DNA from: JAAZNO01 sp964508025
GTDB taxonomy: Bacteria > Chloroflexota > Anaerolineae > B4-G1 > SLSP01
DNA: 64,000 nucleotides
Assembly: GCA_964508025.1 (NCBI GenBank)
Contig: CAZDSF010000011.1
Span: forward strand, 7,421 to 71,420
Direction of reading: 5' to 3'
The notes beneath the pieces are model-generated. The model searched no databases. It had not been told where the DNA came from and worked only from the letters and a program-made list of their open reading frames with translations. Shown in pieces: positions 46,868 to 54,669 of this stretch; within the stretch, counting starts at the first letter, position 1; each line of letters begins with the position of its first letter. The position numbers were made by a program, and so were the translations under genes.

Positions 46868-49168
46868 ATGAACCGTAAAGGGCTGCTTATCTTGCTCCTG
46901 AGCGGCGGGCTGCTGTTGCTCAGCGCCGCGGCGGTGTTGCTGCTGCTCAATGTCTCGCGCTCCAGTAGGGACGCTTCCATTCCCGATCTGAGCAATCTCG
47001 CGCCTCCGCCTTCGCTGGCCGAACTGGCCGAAGCTTACCCTGAGATCGCGCCGCTGCTTCAGGATACCCAACTGGATGCTGTGTACAAGGAATTTCTGAT
47101 CGCGTATCAGGAGGGTGGGCGCGAGGCGGCGGCGACGTTGGCGCAGAAGCGCGGTTTGCTCACGCCGGATGGTTTGCATCTGCGGGTGACATTGGTGCTC
47201 GATACGGAGGATCACACGGCCCTCGTGGCCCAGCTCCGCGAGGCGGACATCGAGGTCGTGAGCGCCTATCGGGATCGGGTGAATGTCGCTGTGCCAGTGA
47301 CGCTCATCGAGGCGCAATTCCTGGGGCAAGAACACGCTGCCATCTTTCAACAGCTCACCGAGCTGGAGCATGTGATTGCGATCCGGCTGCCCGAAGTGCG
47401 CAAACCGCAATCGCTGCATCCGAGCGGGCGCATTCTCGGTGAGGGGGTGGCGCTCATCGGCGCGGAGACGTGGCACGCTGCGGGATACCTCGGCGCGGGA
47501 TTGCGTATCGGGGTGCTCGATTTGGGCTTTGCCGGCTATGAGGCGCTGCTCGGCGTGGACTTGCCGCTTACCGTCACGATGAAAACTTTCGGGTGGTATG
47601 AGGCCGTGGAGGTTCACGGCGCGGCTTGTGCGGAAATTGTCCATGAGGTCGCTCCAGAGGCGACCCTCTTTTTCGCCTGGTACGATGGCACCGATGCGGC
47701 TCTCGGTGAGGCGGTGGAGTGGCTGCGTGAGCAGCGCGTCAACATCATCACCCATTCGGTCGGCGCGGTGGTCAGCCCCAGGGATGGGACCGGGTGGGGG
47801 ACGCATTTGGTCGCGGAAACCGCCGCCGAGGGCATCCTCTGGGTGAACTCTGCCGGCAACGAGGCCCTCTCGCATCACCGGGCCGCGTTCACCGATGCCG
47901 ATGGCAACAGCTATCACGACTTCGCTTCTGGCGAGGAGGCGCTCGCCATCTACAGCCTGGAAGAGGTGGAAGTTTACCTCGTCTGGGAAGACGATTGGCG
48001 GCGGCCAGTGCAGGATTTGGAGCTGTTGGTGCTCGATCAGGCGGGGAATGTGCTGGCGAGCTCGATGGATACGCAGGATGGGACGCTGGGTCAGCGCCCG
48101 GCGGAGACGGTGTGGGTGCGCACGCGCGGGGATACGGTGTACGCCGTTGTGCAAGCGTATGCCATCCGCCAGCCGGTAACTTTTGACATTTTTGTGCATG
48201 GGCCGGGCGCCGAAGTGGCGCGTCCTTCGGCGCAGTACAGCGTGAGTTCGCCTGGCGATGCGCCCGACGCGCTCACGGTGGGGGCGACTAACTGGTGGGA
48301 TGATGCGTTGGCGGCGTACAGCTCGCGGGGCCCGACCACCGATGGCCGCTTGAAACCCGACATCACTGCGCCCGCGGGCGTTTCTGGGTTTACGTATGGG
48401 ACCTCGGCTTTCGATGGAACCTCGGCTTCCACGCCGCATGTTGCCGGCGCTGCTGCTCTGGTGTGGAGCGCCTACCCGCAATTTAGCCGCCAACAGGTGA
48501 AGGATTTTCTGCTCGCCAATGTGATAGACTACGGCCCTCCAGGCCCCGACACGGGCTTTGGGCACGGGCGGCTGCAGCTGCCTGCGGCGCCGCAGTCCGC
48601 CATCGTGCCGCCGACGCCAACCGCGCCTGCCGCTGCGCCGCCGCCCGCGACGGAATCGCCCATGCAGCGACCTTCCGCGACGGCGGCGCCTTTCGCCACC
48701 CTTGAGGCGCCATCCGCGACGCGCCCCACCGGGTGGGGGTTCCTGGGCTGGATCGTGGGCGGGATGGGATGCAGCGGCGCGGGATTATTGTTGATTGCGG
48801 TGGTTATCGTGGCGCGCGGTCGGCGTTCTACGCCCTCGCCGCGCCCCGCGTCGGTTGCGCCTCCGCCACGCCCGCTTGCCCCGCCGCGCCCTGCTCCGAC
48901 GCCGTCTTCTCCCGCGTCGTCACTGCCGCCCACAGAGCGCTCTCTTTCGGGGGCGCGCCATCCCGCAGCGGCGCAGGCGCCAGGTTCAGAGCCGGATGCT
49001 GTTGTGCGCTGTGCGGTGTGCGGTGCGCGGGCGCGCGTAGGGGCGCGTTTTTGCGCTGCGTGTGGCTCGCCTTTGGATTTCAAGGCGCCGGCGCGTTTTT
49101 GCCGGCAGTGTGGAGCGGAGTTGCGCGCCAATAGCCGCTTCTGCGCGCGTTGTGGGACACAGGTGTGA
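46868..49168 (+). CDS. Membrane-anchored S8 subtilisin-like protease with cytoplasmic zinc ribbons
   Basis: A 766-aa protein. An N-terminal signal or anchor (LLILLLSGGLLLLSAAAVLL, about 5-30) is followed by an about-125-residue propeptide-like domain (about 45-175). The S8 catalytic domain (about 195-575) has Asp 218 (IGVLDLGFAG), His 250 (VHGAACAEIVHEVAPEA) and Ser 519 (GTSASTPHVAGAAALVWSA). A Thr/Pro linker leads to a membrane segment (WIVGGMGCSGAGLLLIAVVI, about 628-650), then a Pro-rich cytoplasmic tail with two zinc ribbons (CAVCG...FCAACG and FCRQCG...FCARCG) at the very C-terminus. The protease is outside and the zinc ribbons inside. The free-standing paralogue of its propeptide-like domain is the lipoprotein at 29845. 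It is the last gene of the island and converges on the Crp gene. Confidence 0.9.
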   Translation: MNRKGLLILLLSGGLLLLSAAAVLLLLNVSRSSRDASIPDLSNLAPPPSLAELAEAYPEIAPLLQDTQLDAVYKEFLIAYQEGGREAAATLAQKRGLLTPDGLHLRVTLVLDTEDHTALVAQLREADIEVVSAYRDRVNVAVPVTLIEAQFLGQEHAAIFQQLTELEHVIAIRLPEVRKPQSLHPSGRILGEGVALIGAETWHAAGYLGAGLRIGVLDLGFAGYEALLGVDLPLTVTMKTFGWYEAVEVHGAACAEIVHEVAPEATLFFAWYDGTDAALGEAVEWLREQRVNIITHSVGAVVSPRDGTGWGTHLVAETAAEGILWVNSAGNEALSHHRAAFTDADGNSYHDFASGEEALAIYSLEEVEVYLVWEDDWRRPVQDLELLVLDQAGNVLASSMDTQDGTLGQRPAETVWVRTRGDTVYAVVQAYAIRQPVTFDIFVHGPGAEVARPSAQYSVSSPGDAPDALTVGATNWWDDALAAYSSRGPTTDGRLKPDITAPAGVSGFTYGTSAFDGTSASTPHVAGAAALVWSAYPQFSRQQVKDFLLANVIDYGPPGPDTGFGHGRLQLPAAPQSAIVPPTPTAPAAAPPPATESPMQRPSATAAPFATLEAPSATRPTGWGFLGWIVGGMGCSGAGLLLIAVVIVARGRRSTPSPRPASVAPPPRPLAPPRPAPTPSSPASSLPPTERSLSGARHPAAAQAPGSEPDAVVRCAVCGARARVGARFCAACGSPLDFKAPARFCRQCGAELRANSRFCARCGTQV

Positions 49169-49187
49169 GGCGGATTGCGGCTGTCGT

Positions 49188-49862
49188 TTATGCCGCATCC
49201 AGCAGAATGATCCAGCCGCCTTCCAGCCGGACGTAGCCCTGCTGGCGCAGTTTCACCAGCGCGCGGTTGATGCTTTCGCGGCTAGCGCCCACCAGCGTCG
49301 CCAGCTCTTGCTGCGTCATCGGCAACGCGATACGAATGCCATCCTGCACGCGGACGCCGGAGCCATGCGCCAGCTGTTGCAGGCGGCGCAGCAATCGGTC
49401 GGGGACGGGCAGCGATGCGAGGCCCTCCGCTTCTTCGGTGGTGTGACGCAGCCGCGCGCTCATCGCCTGGAGCAGGCTTAGCGCCAGCGCCGGGCAACGT
49501 CGCAGGCAACGCAGCAGCGCTTCTTGATCGAATTCCAGGGTGTGCGTCTCATCCAGAGAGACCACGTTGGCAGAGCGGGGAAGGTTCTCGAAGAGCGCCA
49601 TCTCGCCCACAATTTCCCCCGGTCCCAGGATGCGCATGGAGAGCTCGCGACCATCCTCGCCGATGACAAAGACGCGCACACGGCCCTGGATGATGATGTG
49701 ACAAGTAACGCCCGGTTCATCCTGGTAGAAGATCAGTTGTTCGATCTGGAAGATGCGATGATGCGCTTCGCTGACCAGGATCCGCATGTCCTGGGCGCTC
49801 AGTCCTCGGAAAAGCGGCAGCGAATGTAGAAACGGCAGCAGTTCGGTCGCGTCGGTTGTCAT
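49188..49862 (-). CDS. Crp/Fnr-family transcription regulator
   Basis: A 224-aa one-component regulator. The N-terminal cyclic-nucleotide-binding-like domain (about 12-130) has LPLFRGLSAQDMRIL and GEIVGEMALFENLPRSANV. There are no Fnr-type cysteine clusters and the cAMP-contacting residues cannot be fixed. The C-terminal helix-turn-helix (about 175-210) is MTQQELATLVGASRESINRA, a typical Crp recognition helix. A start at 49937 with GGAGGG upstream is possible, but those extra residues overlap a -35/-10 pair, so ATG 49862 is preferred. It is convergent with the subtilase gene (19 bp apart). A CRP-like palindrome at 50757 is a candidate target. Confidence 0.88.
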   Translation of the reverse strand: MTTDATELLPFLHSLPLFRGLSAQDMRILVSEAHHRIFQIEQLIFYQDEPGVTCHIIIQGRVRVFVIGEDGRELSMRILGPGEIVGEMALFENLPRSANVVSLDETHTLEFDQEALLRCLRRCPALALSLLQAMSARLRHTTEEAEGLASLPVPDRLLRRLQQLAHGSGVRVQDGIRIALPMTQQELATLVGASRESINRALVKLRQQGYVRLEGGWIILLDAA

Positions 49863-49915
49863 GGTTTTCTGCGACACTCCCACACATCGAGTCGCGGCGG
49901 GTAACGGTTGTCCCC

Positions 49916-49943
49916 ATTGTAGCCCGATTGTCCCCATTTTCAA
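49916..49943 (-). promoter_or_regulatory. Sigma-70-type promoter for the Crp gene
   Basis: On the minus strand TTGAAA (49943-49938), a 16-bp spacer and TACAAT (49921-49916) form a good promoter, with a start near 49909 and ATG at 49862. It favours the shorter start of the regulator. Confidence 0.5.
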
Positions 49944-49977
49944 CCCTCCTTCACGGCTCACACGTCGCAGCGTAGAT

Positions 49978-50694
49978 TCACCACGCGCCCCAGCCCAGAT
50001 GCCGTAGCCCCAATCCCACGCTGAGCGCCAGCAGGATGCTCAACATCGTTTCGATCCAGGAATCGCCGCTGTGTATCATGATCATGATGCTGTGTTCTTG
50101 TCCCTGTAAGCGTTCGATGCGCGCAGGTAGGAGCGCCAGCGGGATCAGGTAGCCGACGCCGGCAAATGCCAGCACCGCAATGGCGACCCGTTCCAGCATG
50201 GGACGATATTTCTCGCCGATGCCAAGCGGCGGCGCGGCAGCAGCGCCCCATACCCCGCGCACCAGGAACCGGAGCAGCACCCAGGCGGGTTGCAGTAACA
50301 GGAGCAGTCCTGCGATCAGGGTCGCGGCGCGTAGATTGAGCCAGCTATAGGTTGGTTGTGGCAAGGTCGGCGCTCCCGTCCAGTGTACCAGTAGCGCGAT
50401 GATGCTCACATGCAGGCCTTGATCGAGCAGAAACAGTAGCAACTCTACATTGGGAGCGGCCGGACGGATCAAGCGCGCGCGCACTACATCTATCAGCGTG
50501 TGGCTCAGCCCGATCAGCAGCGCGTAGGGCCACCACGCCGGAGAAACGAGGGCTGCCGCGAGCAGCGTCGCCGCCGAGACGATTGCGCCATGGGCGGCAA
50601 CGCCCCACAGCGAGCGCGTCTTCCACCGCACCAGCGCATTGAATTGCAGTACATAATCGCCCAAGAGATGTGCCAGCAAAAGCATGGTAAACAT
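49978..50694 (-). CDS. DUF3307 family membrane protein
   Basis: A 238-aa integral membrane protein. The opening LLLAHLLGDYVLQFNALVRWK is the hallmark of DUF3307 proteins, whose function is unknown. About six hydrophobic segments follow, including SHTLIDVVRARLI (a conserved His/Asp-containing segment) and LLFLLDQGLHVSIIALLVHW. AAGGAGG sits just upstream of the ATG on the minus strand. It is divergent from the AIM24 gene, and the intergenic region holds a CRP-like palindrome. DUF3307 genes are often next to regulators of unknown role; no reaction is assignable. Confidence 0.8.
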   Translation of the reverse strand: MFTMLLLAHLLGDYVLQFNALVRWKTRSLWGVAAHGAIVSAATLLAAALVSPAWWPYALLIGLSHTLIDVVRARLIRPAAPNVELLLFLLDQGLHVSIIALLVHWTGAPTLPQPTYSWLNLRAATLIAGLLLLLQPAWVLLRFLVRGVWGAAAAPPLGIGEKYRPMLERVAIAVLAFAGVGYLIPLALLPARIERLQGQEHSIMIMIHSGDSWIETMLSILLALSVGLGLRHLGWGAW

Positions 50695-50720
50695 GGTCGC
50701 CTCCTTACCGTTGGTGTTTC

Positions 50721-50735
50721 TATGCTTTCAGCATA
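50721..50735. promoter_or_regulatory. Palindrome in divergent promoter region
   Basis: TATGCT-TTC-AGCATA is a perfect 6-bp-arm inverted repeat 27 bp upstream of the DUF3307 start, a candidate operator or part of its promoter. Confidence 0.4.
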
Positions 50736-50756
50736 ACCGCAGCGCGGGCTTTTTGC

Positions 50757-50772
50757 TATGACGTGCGTCACA
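50757..50772. promoter_or_regulatory. CRP-like operator candidate
   Basis: TATGA-CGTGCG-TCACA differs from the CRP consensus TGTGA-N6-TCACA at one half-site base. It lies between the divergent DUF3307 (-) and AIM24 (+) genes and 900 bp from the Crp/Fnr gene. Confidence 0.5.
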
Positions 50773-50852
50773 CCTTCTGGAAAGGCTGAAAGATGAGGGC
50801 AAGAGGATGAAAAATGCCTTGTTTAATCTGCAACAGTCTATGGAATTGGGCG

Positions 50853-50858
50853 TATAAT
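50853..50858 (+). promoter_or_regulatory. -10 element for the AIM24 gene
   Basis: A perfect TATAAT lies about 58 bp before the AIM24 start. No convincing -35 is present at the usual distance, suggesting an activator-dependent promoter. The CRP-like site is about 88 bp upstream of this hexamer (centre to centre), farther than typical class I/II sites. Confidence 0.45.
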
Positions 50859-50915
50859 GCGTATGGAATCGCACACGGTTCCGTATTTCCTTTGATCCAT
50901 GCCAGGAGGGCAATA

Positions 50916-51701
50916 ATGCGCAGTCACGAGATTGATTATCAGGTGTATGGCGACGATATGCAATTTGTGGAAGTGGAGCTCGATCCCCGTGAGACGGTCA
51001 TCGCCGAAGCCGGCGTGATGATGTACATGGACGACGGCATCACTTTTGAGACGCGGATGGGCGACGGTTCGCGCCCACAGAGCGGGCTGATGGACAAGGT
51101 GCTTAGTGTTGGTAAGCGGGTGCTCACGGGAGAATCGCTCTTTATGACGCACTTTACCAACATGGCGGAAGGCAAACGCCGTCTGGCTTTTGCCGCGCCG
51201 TATCCGGGAAAGATCATTGCCATTGACCTCGACGAGGCGCGCGGCGAGCTGATCTGTCAGAAGGATGCCTTCCTGGCGGCGGCGCTTGGCACTGAAATCA
51301 GCATCACCTTCAACAAGAAACTGGGCGCGGGGCTTTTTGGCGGCGAAGGTTTCATCCTGCAACGGCTGCGCGGCGATGGGATGGTTTTCATCCACGCAGG
51401 GGGCACGATCATCGAGAAGCGCCTGCAAGGGGAGAAGGTGCTCGTGGATACTGGCTGCATTGTCGCCTTCGAGACCGGCATCAGCTACGATATTCAGCGG
51501 GCGGGCAATCTCAAGTCCATGCTCTTCGGCGGCGAGGGGCTGTTCCTGGCGACGTTGCAGGGGACGGGGCGCGTGTGGCTGCAATCGCTGCCCTTCTCGC
51601 GGCTGGCAGATCGCATTCTGGCGAGTGCGCCCTCGCAGGGCGGACAAAGCAAGGAAGAAGGCTCGGTGATTCGCGGCTTATCGGGCTTCCTGCAACAGTG
51701 A
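50916..51701 (+). CDS. AIM24 family protein (TIGR00266/DUF124), second copy
   Basis: A 261-aa soluble AIM24-family protein, paralogous to the product at 6303. Signatures are CQKDAFLAAALGTEISITF, NKKLGAGLFGGEGFILQRL, GNLKSMLFGGEGLFLATL and GRVWLQSLPFSRLADRIL. It is longer than the first copy by an N-terminal insert (DDGITFETRMGDGSRPQS) and a C-terminal tail. ATG 50916 follows AGGAGGG by 6 bp; frames further upstream have no ribosome-binding site. The function is unknown. The MOSC gene starts 10 bp after the stop, so they are probably cotranscribed. Confidence 0.88.
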   Translation: MRSHEIDYQVYGDDMQFVEVELDPRETVIAEAGVMMYMDDGITFETRMGDGSRPQSGLMDKVLSVGKRVLTGESLFMTHFTNMAEGKRRLAFAAPYPGKIIAIDLDEARGELICQKDAFLAAALGTEISITFNKKLGAGLFGGEGFILQRLRGDGMVFIHAGGTIIEKRLQGEKVLVDTGCIVAFETGISYDIQRAGNLKSMLFGGEGLFLATLQGTGRVWLQSLPFSRLADRILASAPSQGGQSKEEGSVIRGLSGFLQQ

Positions 51702-51711
51702 GTTGGCTCAG

Positions 51712-52221
51712 ATGCACACATCCGGGGTGGTTGTGGCGGTGTGTTTGAAGGCTGAGCCTGGTCTGCCCAAGCTGGCGGTTGCGGCGATTCAGCTCATCGC
51801 TGATCATGGCGTAGCGGGGGATTATCATGCTGGCCCTTTCGTGCGCCACCGTTATCTGGCGAAAAAGGATCCAACGCGCCCCAATTTGCGGCAGGTGTTG
51901 CTTGTGGATACTACGATCCTCGCGGAGATTGCTGCAAGCGGCATTCCCATCGAGCCGGGGGCGCTTGGCGAGAATATCGTGGTAGATGGGATTGCCATGA
52001 TGGCGTTGGCAGTCGGCGCGCGGCTACAAATCGGCGCAGCGCTCCTGGAAATTACCGAGGTTCGTGATCCGTGCCAGCAGCTCAATGGAATCCATCCAGG
52101 GTTGCTCGAAGCCGTGATGCGTGAGGTGGACGGGCAACCGCGTCCCCATGCCGGAATGATGGCGCGCGTCCTGGAAGGCGGCTGGGTGCGCCCGGGCGAT
52201 CCGGTCAGCGTCCGCAACTAA
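51712..52221 (+). CDS. MOSC-domain protein
   Basis: A 169-aa single-domain MOSC protein, the domain found at the C-terminus of molybdenum-cofactor sulfurases. Diagnostic parts are GVAGDYHAGPFVRHR, LLVDTTILAEIAASGIPIEP, GALGENIVVDG and EVRDPCQQLNGIHPGL, with the conserved Cys of RDPCQQL. Short stand-alone MOSC proteins are thought to bind molybdopterin or carry sulfur or N-hydroxylated substrates; a specific role is not known. ATG 51712 is preferred to a TTG at 51703. A strong terminator follows the stop. Confidence 0.85.
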   Translation: MHTSGVVVAVCLKAEPGLPKLAVAAIQLIADHGVAGDYHAGPFVRHRYLAKKDPTRPNLRQVLLVDTTILAEIAASGIPIEPGALGENIVVDGIAMMALAVGARLQIGAALLEITEVRDPCQQLNGIHPGLLEAVMREVDGQPRPHAGMMARVLEGGWVRPGDPVSVRN

Positions 52222-52241
52222 AGTCAGGTTTTCCATGGGTT

Positions 52242-52281
52242 CAGGGCTTGCGTAATTGAGGTTTCAGTTACGCAAGCCCTG
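52242..52281. terminator. Bidirectional intrinsic terminator
   Basis: CAGGGCTTGCGTAA (52242-52255) and TTACGCAAGCCCTG (52268-52281) pair perfectly over 14 bp around a 12-nt loop, followed by TTTCTC. It sits between the convergent MOSC and RecJ genes and can serve both. Confidence 0.8.
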
Positions 52282-52295
52282 TTTCTCTGGACTGT

Positions 52296-54593
52296 TTACA
52301 GCAGCAGCTCCACACTGGCGCGGGCGAAGTAGCGGCGATAGGCTGCGGTTTCCTCCAACAAGGCTCTCAGTTCGATTAAACGGCGCCGCGCGGTGCTTTC
52401 GGCGACAACGCCGCCAGCTTCAAGTTGTGCGCGATCCTCGGTCAGCACCGTCAGGGCGAGATGTCCGCGCGCGGCCAGCCATTCCAATCCCTTGCGCACG
52501 GTGGCTTCTCGATGCGCCATCGCTGCTGCCAGAGCCGAGAGAGCGACTTTGCCATGGTGGTTGTTCAAGGCGTACTTCACCAGCCCCGCGAGGTGATGGG
52601 TGAAGGCGTCCAGCGTATCCAGTCCCGGATCCTGGGCGAACAGCGCTATTTCCTGCGGCTTGACGTAGGCCATTACCGCCGCCAGCTCTTCCGGCCCCGG
52701 TGGGGCGCTCCAAAGGATCAGGACGGGGCCGGGTTCGAGTTGTAGCCGGGATCTGGCGTGTTGCATCTCGACGCCCTCAGCCCACAACTGCGCTCCTTCG
52801 CGCGCCAGCCAGGGCTTGAGCAGTGTTTGGGGATGGGGTTCGCGGCGATAATCCTCGATGAGCAGCCGGGGAATTTCCAGCAACGGCGCTGGCAAGGGCG
52901 GCGCTTCGATGCGCGCATCTACCCATTCCACTTGCAGCTGGCGCTCGCCCCGAAAAGTGTTCGCCCGCACGGTATAAGCCAGATCGAAGCTGCCGGCGGG
53001 CACATCCTTGGCGGAGGCGCGCCACCAGAGCACGCGGTGGGCGATTCCACTGCTGTCTTCGATAACCAACGCCAGATGATCGCCATTGCGCCCGATCTGG
53101 TTGATGCTCTGTACGCGCACGTCGCGGGTTGCCAGGGTGAGGGAGGGATTGCCGGCGCCGAAAGGCGCGAGCCGTTCCAAATCGTCTACCAGGGCCAGTG
53201 AGAGGTCGGCAAAGGGCAGGATGCCATCAATTTGCAGGGGCGGCGCCGGCGGTGCTGCGCCGCGTTGCGCCAGGACCGCCTTGGAGAGGCCCCGGCGCAA
53301 GGCGGGGATGTTTTCTGGCGGCAGGGCCATGCCGGCAGCCTGAGAATGTCCGCCGAAACGCAGCAGTAGCTCGCGTTGTGTAGCCAACGCCTCGGTGATG
53401 TGACATCCCGGCACGGAGCGGGCTGAGCCGCGCGCAGCCTCGCCTTCTGGCGCGACGAGTAGAATCGTCGGGCGATTGTAGCGCTCTGATAGGCGGCTTG
53501 CGACAATGCCCACTACGCCGGTGGGCCAGTGTGGGTTTGCCAGGATCAGCGCGTGATGTTCCAGCAGCGAGGGATCGCGCTCGATTTGGGCCTCCGCGCC
53601 TTCTTCCACCTCGGCGCAAAGGCGTTTGCGCTCGGTGTTGAGCATTTCCAGCTGTTGTGCTAGAATGCGCGCTTGCGCCACATCGCTGGTGGTGAGGAAG
53701 TCCACGATCACGTTGGCATCGCCCAGGCGGCCCAGCGCGTTGAGGCGCGGGCCGATGACGAAGCCGATGGTCTCTTCATTGATCTGGGCCGGAAGCACCT
53801 GCGCCAGTTTGAACATCTCTTGCAAGCCGAGGCGCGGCGTCTCGCGCAATACCGGCAGCCCTAGTTGCAACAGGTAGCGGGCCTCGCCGACGAGCTCCGC
53901 TACATCCGCTACAATACCGAGGGCTACCAAATCGAGGTACGGTTGCACCTCGGCGGCGCGCCCGGCTTGTGTGTAGAGGGCTTCGGCGAGCTTGTAGGCT
54001 ACGCCAACGCCGGGCAACGTCGCCAGTGGATGGGTTTCTGGCAACCGGTGCGGGTTGATGATGGCGTGCGCGGGCGGCAAGGCGCCTTGCGGCAGCTCAT
54101 GGTGATCGGTGATGATGACGTCCACGCCGCGTTGAGCGGCATACGCGACGGATTCGAAGGCATCAATGCCGGTGTCGCAGGTAAGAAGGAGCTGGGTTCC
54201 TTCGTTGACGATGTGCTCAAGTTGCGTCAGATTCACGCCATGCGATTCGAGTTCTCGGACAGGGATATAATGCGTGACAGCGGCGCCGAGTGCCCGCAAT
54301 GCGGAAACCAGCAGCGTGGTAGAGGTCTGTCCATCCACATCGAAGTCGCCCCAGACACAGATCCGCTCGCCCGCGCGGATGGCGGCTTCGATGCGCGTGA
54401 CAGCGCGGGCCATGTCGGGAAAATCCGTGGGCGGCGTGGGCGTGACGGCGCGAGGGTCCAGAAAGGCGCGCGCCGCTTCTACAGAGACGATCCCGCGTCG
54501 CGCGAGCGTCTCTGCCACCAGCGGGTGTCCGCCCACAAAGTCCCGCAGTTCAGCGGGAACGGTAATCTCATTTGGAGCCAGCCATTCGTACAC
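52296..54593 (-). CDS. recJ: Single-stranded-DNA-specific exonuclease RecJ
   Basis: A 5'-3' ssDNA exonuclease of DNA repair and recombination, 765 aa (somewhat longer than E. coli RecJ). The DHH catalytic core has WGDFDVDGQTSTTLLVSAL (motif I), LLTCDTGIDAFESV and IITDHHELPQGALPPAHAI (the DHH motif), with the DHHA1 motif LLRFGGHSQAAGMAL further on and an OB-like domain after it. A C-terminal extension of about 200 residues is not typical of all family members. I place the start at GTG 54593 (VYEWLAPNEI) because GAAGGGA lies 8 bp upstream, and because the more upstream TTG at 54632 falls in the loop of a 14-bp perfect hairpin. Confidence 0.9.
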   Translation of the reverse strand: MYEWLAPNEITVPAELRDFVGGHPLVAETLARRGIVSVEAARAFLDPRAVTPTPPTDFPDMARAVTRIEAAIRAGERICVWGDFDVDGQTSTTLLVSALRALGAAVTHYIPVRELESHGVNLTQLEHIVNEGTQLLLTCDTGIDAFESVAYAAQRGVDVIITDHHELPQGALPPAHAIINPHRLPETHPLATLPGVGVAYKLAEALYTQAGRAAEVQPYLDLVALGIVADVAELVGEARYLLQLGLPVLRETPRLGLQEMFKLAQVLPAQINEETIGFVIGPRLNALGRLGDANVIVDFLTTSDVAQARILAQQLEMLNTERKRLCAEVEEGAEAQIERDPSLLEHHALILANPHWPTGVVGIVASRLSERYNRPTILLVAPEGEAARGSARSVPGCHITEALATQRELLLRFGGHSQAAGMALPPENIPALRRGLSKAVLAQRGAAPPAPPLQIDGILPFADLSLALVDDLERLAPFGAGNPSLTLATRDVRVQSINQIGRNGDHLALVIEDSSGIAHRVLWWRASAKDVPAGSFDLAYTVRANTFRGERQLQVEWVDARIEAPPLPAPLLEIPRLLIEDYRREPHPQTLLKPWLAREGAQLWAEGVEMQHARSRLQLEPGPVLILWSAPPGPEELAAVMAYVKPQEIALFAQDPGLDTLDAFTHHLAGLVKYALNNHHGKVALSALAAAMAHREATVRKGLEWLAARGHLALTVLTEDRAQLEAGGVVAESTARRRLIELRALLEETAAYRRYFARASVELLL

Positions 54594-54612
54594 TTGATGA
54601 TTCCCTTCATAG

Positions 54613-54653
54613 CGCAAAACGTGAGCGGTCAAACAGCCGGCTCACGTTTTGCG
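54613..54653 (-). terminator. Hairpin after gpmA (14-bp perfect stem)
   Basis: CGCAAAACGTGAGC (54613-54626) and GCTCACGTTTTGCG (54640-54653) pair perfectly with a 13-nt loop. On the minus strand it lies 17 bp after the gpmA stop and just before recJ. An inner GTGAGC/GCTCAC stem followed by GTTTT would make a weak terminator. It also argues against translation of recJ starting inside it. Confidence 0.6.
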
Positions 54654-54669
54654 GCGGGTAGATCAGGCG

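Noticed and set aside
46712..48565. 617-codon open frame on the minus strand
   Set aside because: It runs antisense to the subtilase, crosses the N gap and has shadow-like composition.
49863..49937. 25-residue N-terminal extension of the Crp regulator
   Set aside because: GGAGGG plus ATG exists, but the segment overlaps a TTGAAA-16-TACAAT promoter and adds no conserved residues.
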